Shown here: positions 4,544 through 6,081 of the stretch, piece after piece | How positions within the stretch are numbered: position 1 is the stretch's first letter | Layout: every line of letters begins with the position of its first letter | Assembly (NCBI GenBank): GCA_029881015.1 | Contig: JAOUNK010000209.1 | Span: 1 to 6,081, forward strand | Direction: 5' to 3' | Source: Gammaproteobacteria bacterium | GTDB lineage: Bacteria > Pseudomonadota > Gammaproteobacteria > Steroidobacterales > Woeseiaceae | Length of the DNA stretch: 6,081 nucleotides | Notes under the pieces: model-generated | Told to the model about the DNA's origin: nothing | Database searches by the model: none | The model's input: only the letters and a program-made list of their open reading frames with translations | Position numbers and translations under genes: made by a program

Positions 4544-6081
4544 TTACACATAATGCGGATACACCGGCTTGTACATGTACGCGTGAACGTCGGCGAGAAT
4601 ATCGTCCGGTCTTTCCCGATCGGTAAAGCCGTTGTCGTAGGCCATCTTGCAGACCTCCGCAGCGATGTGCGCCGAGACATGGCGAATGGCCGACAACGGT
4701 GGATACACGCGGCCGCGCTCGATATCGGAGTCCTTGACCTGGTTGGCGAGCGAATGCGCTGCCGCCAGGAACATCTCATCGGTGACGATCCGTGACCGGC
4801 TGACGATGACGCCAAGACCAACGCCCGGGAAGATGTAGGCATTGTTGCCTTGTCCGGGTACGAACGTCTGGTTGCCGTACGTGACAGGATCAAACGGGCT
4901 GCCGCTCGCGAATACCGCGCGGCCCTCCGACCATGTGTACGCTTGCTCGGCCGTGCATTCGGCCATGGAGGTCGGATTGGAGAGGGCGAAGATGATCGGC
5001 CGTTCGTTGATTGCGGACATCGCCTCGACGATCTCCTTGGTAAACGTCTGCGGCTGACCTGACAGGCCCAGCAGCGCCGTCGGTTTCAGGTCGTTGACGG
5101 CGTCGAGCAGGTTGTCGATGTACTCGTGCTCATGGGCATAGGCCAGCTTGTGTTCCGCGAGGTTTTCGCGTTCGCTGCAGACCAGGCCGCGGCTGTCGAC
5201 GAACCAGCAATGCCGGCGGGCATCTGCTTCGGACATGCCTTCTTCCTTGAGTGCCGCAATGAATACGTCGGCGATACCGATACCCGCCTCCCCCGCGCCA
5301 AGGAACAGGAGTTTCTGGTCGGAGAGTTGCTGGCCCGTGATTCGCATGGACGCGATGACGCCGGCGACGGCAACGGCCCCCGTACCCTGGATGTCGTCGT
5401 CGAAGAGGCAGGTGTTCTCGCGATAGTCTCTTAGCAGGCGGAAAGCGTTCGTGTTGCCGAAATCCTCGATCTGGATGAGGATGCCCGGGAAAACCTCTTT
5501 CGCCGCCTGCACGAACTCATCGAAGAGTTCGTCAAACTCCTTGCCGCGGGCGCGACGCCGCTCGATACCGTTGTACAACGGGTCGTTCAGTAGTTGTTCG
5601 TTGTTGGTACCCACGTCGAGCATGACAGGCAGGCACTCGGTCGGCGGTATACCCGCGCAGGCCGTGTAGAGCGAGAGCTTGCCGATCGGGATGCCCATGC
5701 CCTGTGCGCCCTGGTCGCCGAGACCCAGGATGCGCTCGCCGTCGGTCACGACGATGATGCGGGCGTTCTTGTGCGGCCAGTTCTGCAGGATCTCCCTGAC
5801 ACTGCCCTTGTCCTTCAGGGAGACGTAGAAGCCCCGGGGCTTCCTGTAGATGTGCTGGAATTCCTGGCAGGCCTTGCCAACGGTCGGCGTGTAGATGATC
5901 GGCATCATCTCTTCGAGGTTGTTCATCACCACGCGGTAGAACAGGTTCTCGTTGCGGTCCTGGAGGGCGATCAGGTACAGGTAACGCTCGAGGTCCGTTG
6001 GTTTCTGCCGAATATTGCCCAGCACGCGCAGCTCCTGTTCCGCCATGGTGTGCACACGCGGCGGCAACAAGCCCTGAGCTT
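4544..6081 (-). CDS. NAD(P)-dependent malic enzyme, long form, N-terminus outside window
   Basis: This enzyme oxidatively decarboxylates malate to pyruvate and CO2 with formation of reduced nicotinamide cofactor. About 512 residues are visible and the frame runs off the right edge. The text G-L-L-P-P-R-V-H-T at the edge normally sits some tens of residues into the protein, so the true start is beyond 6081. Numbering from Leu at codon 6070, key parts are I-Y-T-P-T-V-G (Tyr60), G-D-Q-G-A-Q-G-M-G-I-P-I-G-K with catalytic Lys131, metal ligands Glu202 and Asp203 in I-E-D-F and Asp226 in F-D-D-D-I-Q-G-T, the Rossmann loop G-A-G-E-A-G (258-263), and S-N-P-T and V-P-G-Q-G-N-N near the end. It resembles plant and animal malic enzymes more than the short bacterial form. 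The second cofactor site suggests NAD over NADP (see finding). The ligase gene follows after 9 bases in the same operon. Confidence 0.95.
   Translation of the reverse strand, partial: AQGLLPPRVHTMAEQELRVLGNIRQKPTDLERYLYLIALQDRNENLFYRVVMNNLEEMMPIIYTPTVGKACQEFQHIYRKPRGFYVSLKDKGSVREILQNWPHKNARIIVVTDGERILGLGDQGAQGMGIPIGKLSLYTACAGIPPTECLPVMLDVGTNNEQLLNDPLYNGIERRRARGKEFDELFDEFVQAAKEVFPGILIQIEDFGNTNAFRLLRDYRENTCLFDDDIQGTGAVAVAGVIASMRITGQQLSDQKLLFLGAGEAGIGIADVFIAALKEEGMSEADARRHCWFVDSRGLVCSERENLAEHKLAYAHEHEYIDNLLDAVNDLKPTALLGLSGQPQTFTKEIVEAMSAINERPIIFALSNPTSMAECTAEQAYTWSEGRAVFASGSPFDPVTYGNQTFVPGQGNNAYIFPGVGLGVIVSRSRIVTDEMFLAAAHSLANQVKDSDIERGRVYPPLSAIRHVSAHIAAEVCKMAYDNGFTDRERPDDILADVHAYMYKPVYPHYV

Noticed and set aside
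3917..4795. Plus-strand open frame of 292 codons
   Set aside because: It lies antisense to the ligase and malic enzyme genes, both clearly coding, and its translation shows no family motifs. Long antisense frames are expected in GC-rich coding DNA.

Overview
This window looks like ordinary chromosomal DNA from a GC-rich Gram-negative bacterium, most likely a proteobacterium and perhaps a gammaproteobacterium. The reasons are two lipoprotein signal peptides with lipoboxes, an exported c-type cytochrome, AGGAG-type ribosome binding sites, and protein families typical of that group. The taxon is an inference. I see no phage, transposon, CRISPR, tRNA or rRNA sequence. Eight coding regions are supported, two of them cut by the window edges.

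Left part (1-1796): the C-terminal end of an atypical SDR / NAD(P)-dependent epimerase-like protein (+ strand) meets a minus-strand group of three genes, with two bases between the converging stop codons. In order of transcription these are a small Cys/His-rich protein with one DnaJ-type CxxCxGxG motif (start best placed at 1796), a DUF6491-like lipoprotein with an odd Trp-rich segment, and a monohaem cytochrome c lipoprotein. The last two are 22 bases apart and probably form one operon. The first has its own plausible promoter and may be separate.

Middle (1797-3249): a divergent intergenic region of about 215 bases leads into two plus-strand genes. The first is a 66-residue protein whose N-terminus resembles the start of a Toprim/topoisomerase III protein but is otherwise unrecognised. 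The second is a complete aldo/keto reductase of the Kv-beta-like group with an intact Asp-Tyr-Lys-His tetrad. A small hairpin covers the G-rich ribosome-binding region of the reductase.

Right part (3260-6081): a minus-strand pair consisting of a long-form malic enzyme (N-terminus outside the window) followed after 9 bases by a protein that reads as an ATP-grasp ligase with its motifs in circularly permuted order. The GTG start of the ligase gene lies in the loop of a perfect 7-bp GC-rich hairpin just after the malic enzyme stop, which suggests translational coupling. The malic enzyme would supply pyruvate and reduced nicotinamide cofactor from malate. The substrate of the ligase is unknown, so any metabolic link between the two is inferred from gene order only.

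The most promising leads are the malic enzyme/permuted ATP-grasp pair with its start-codon hairpin, the uncharacterised Cys/His-rich protein, and the Toprim-like mini-protein. None amounts to proof of a new system.
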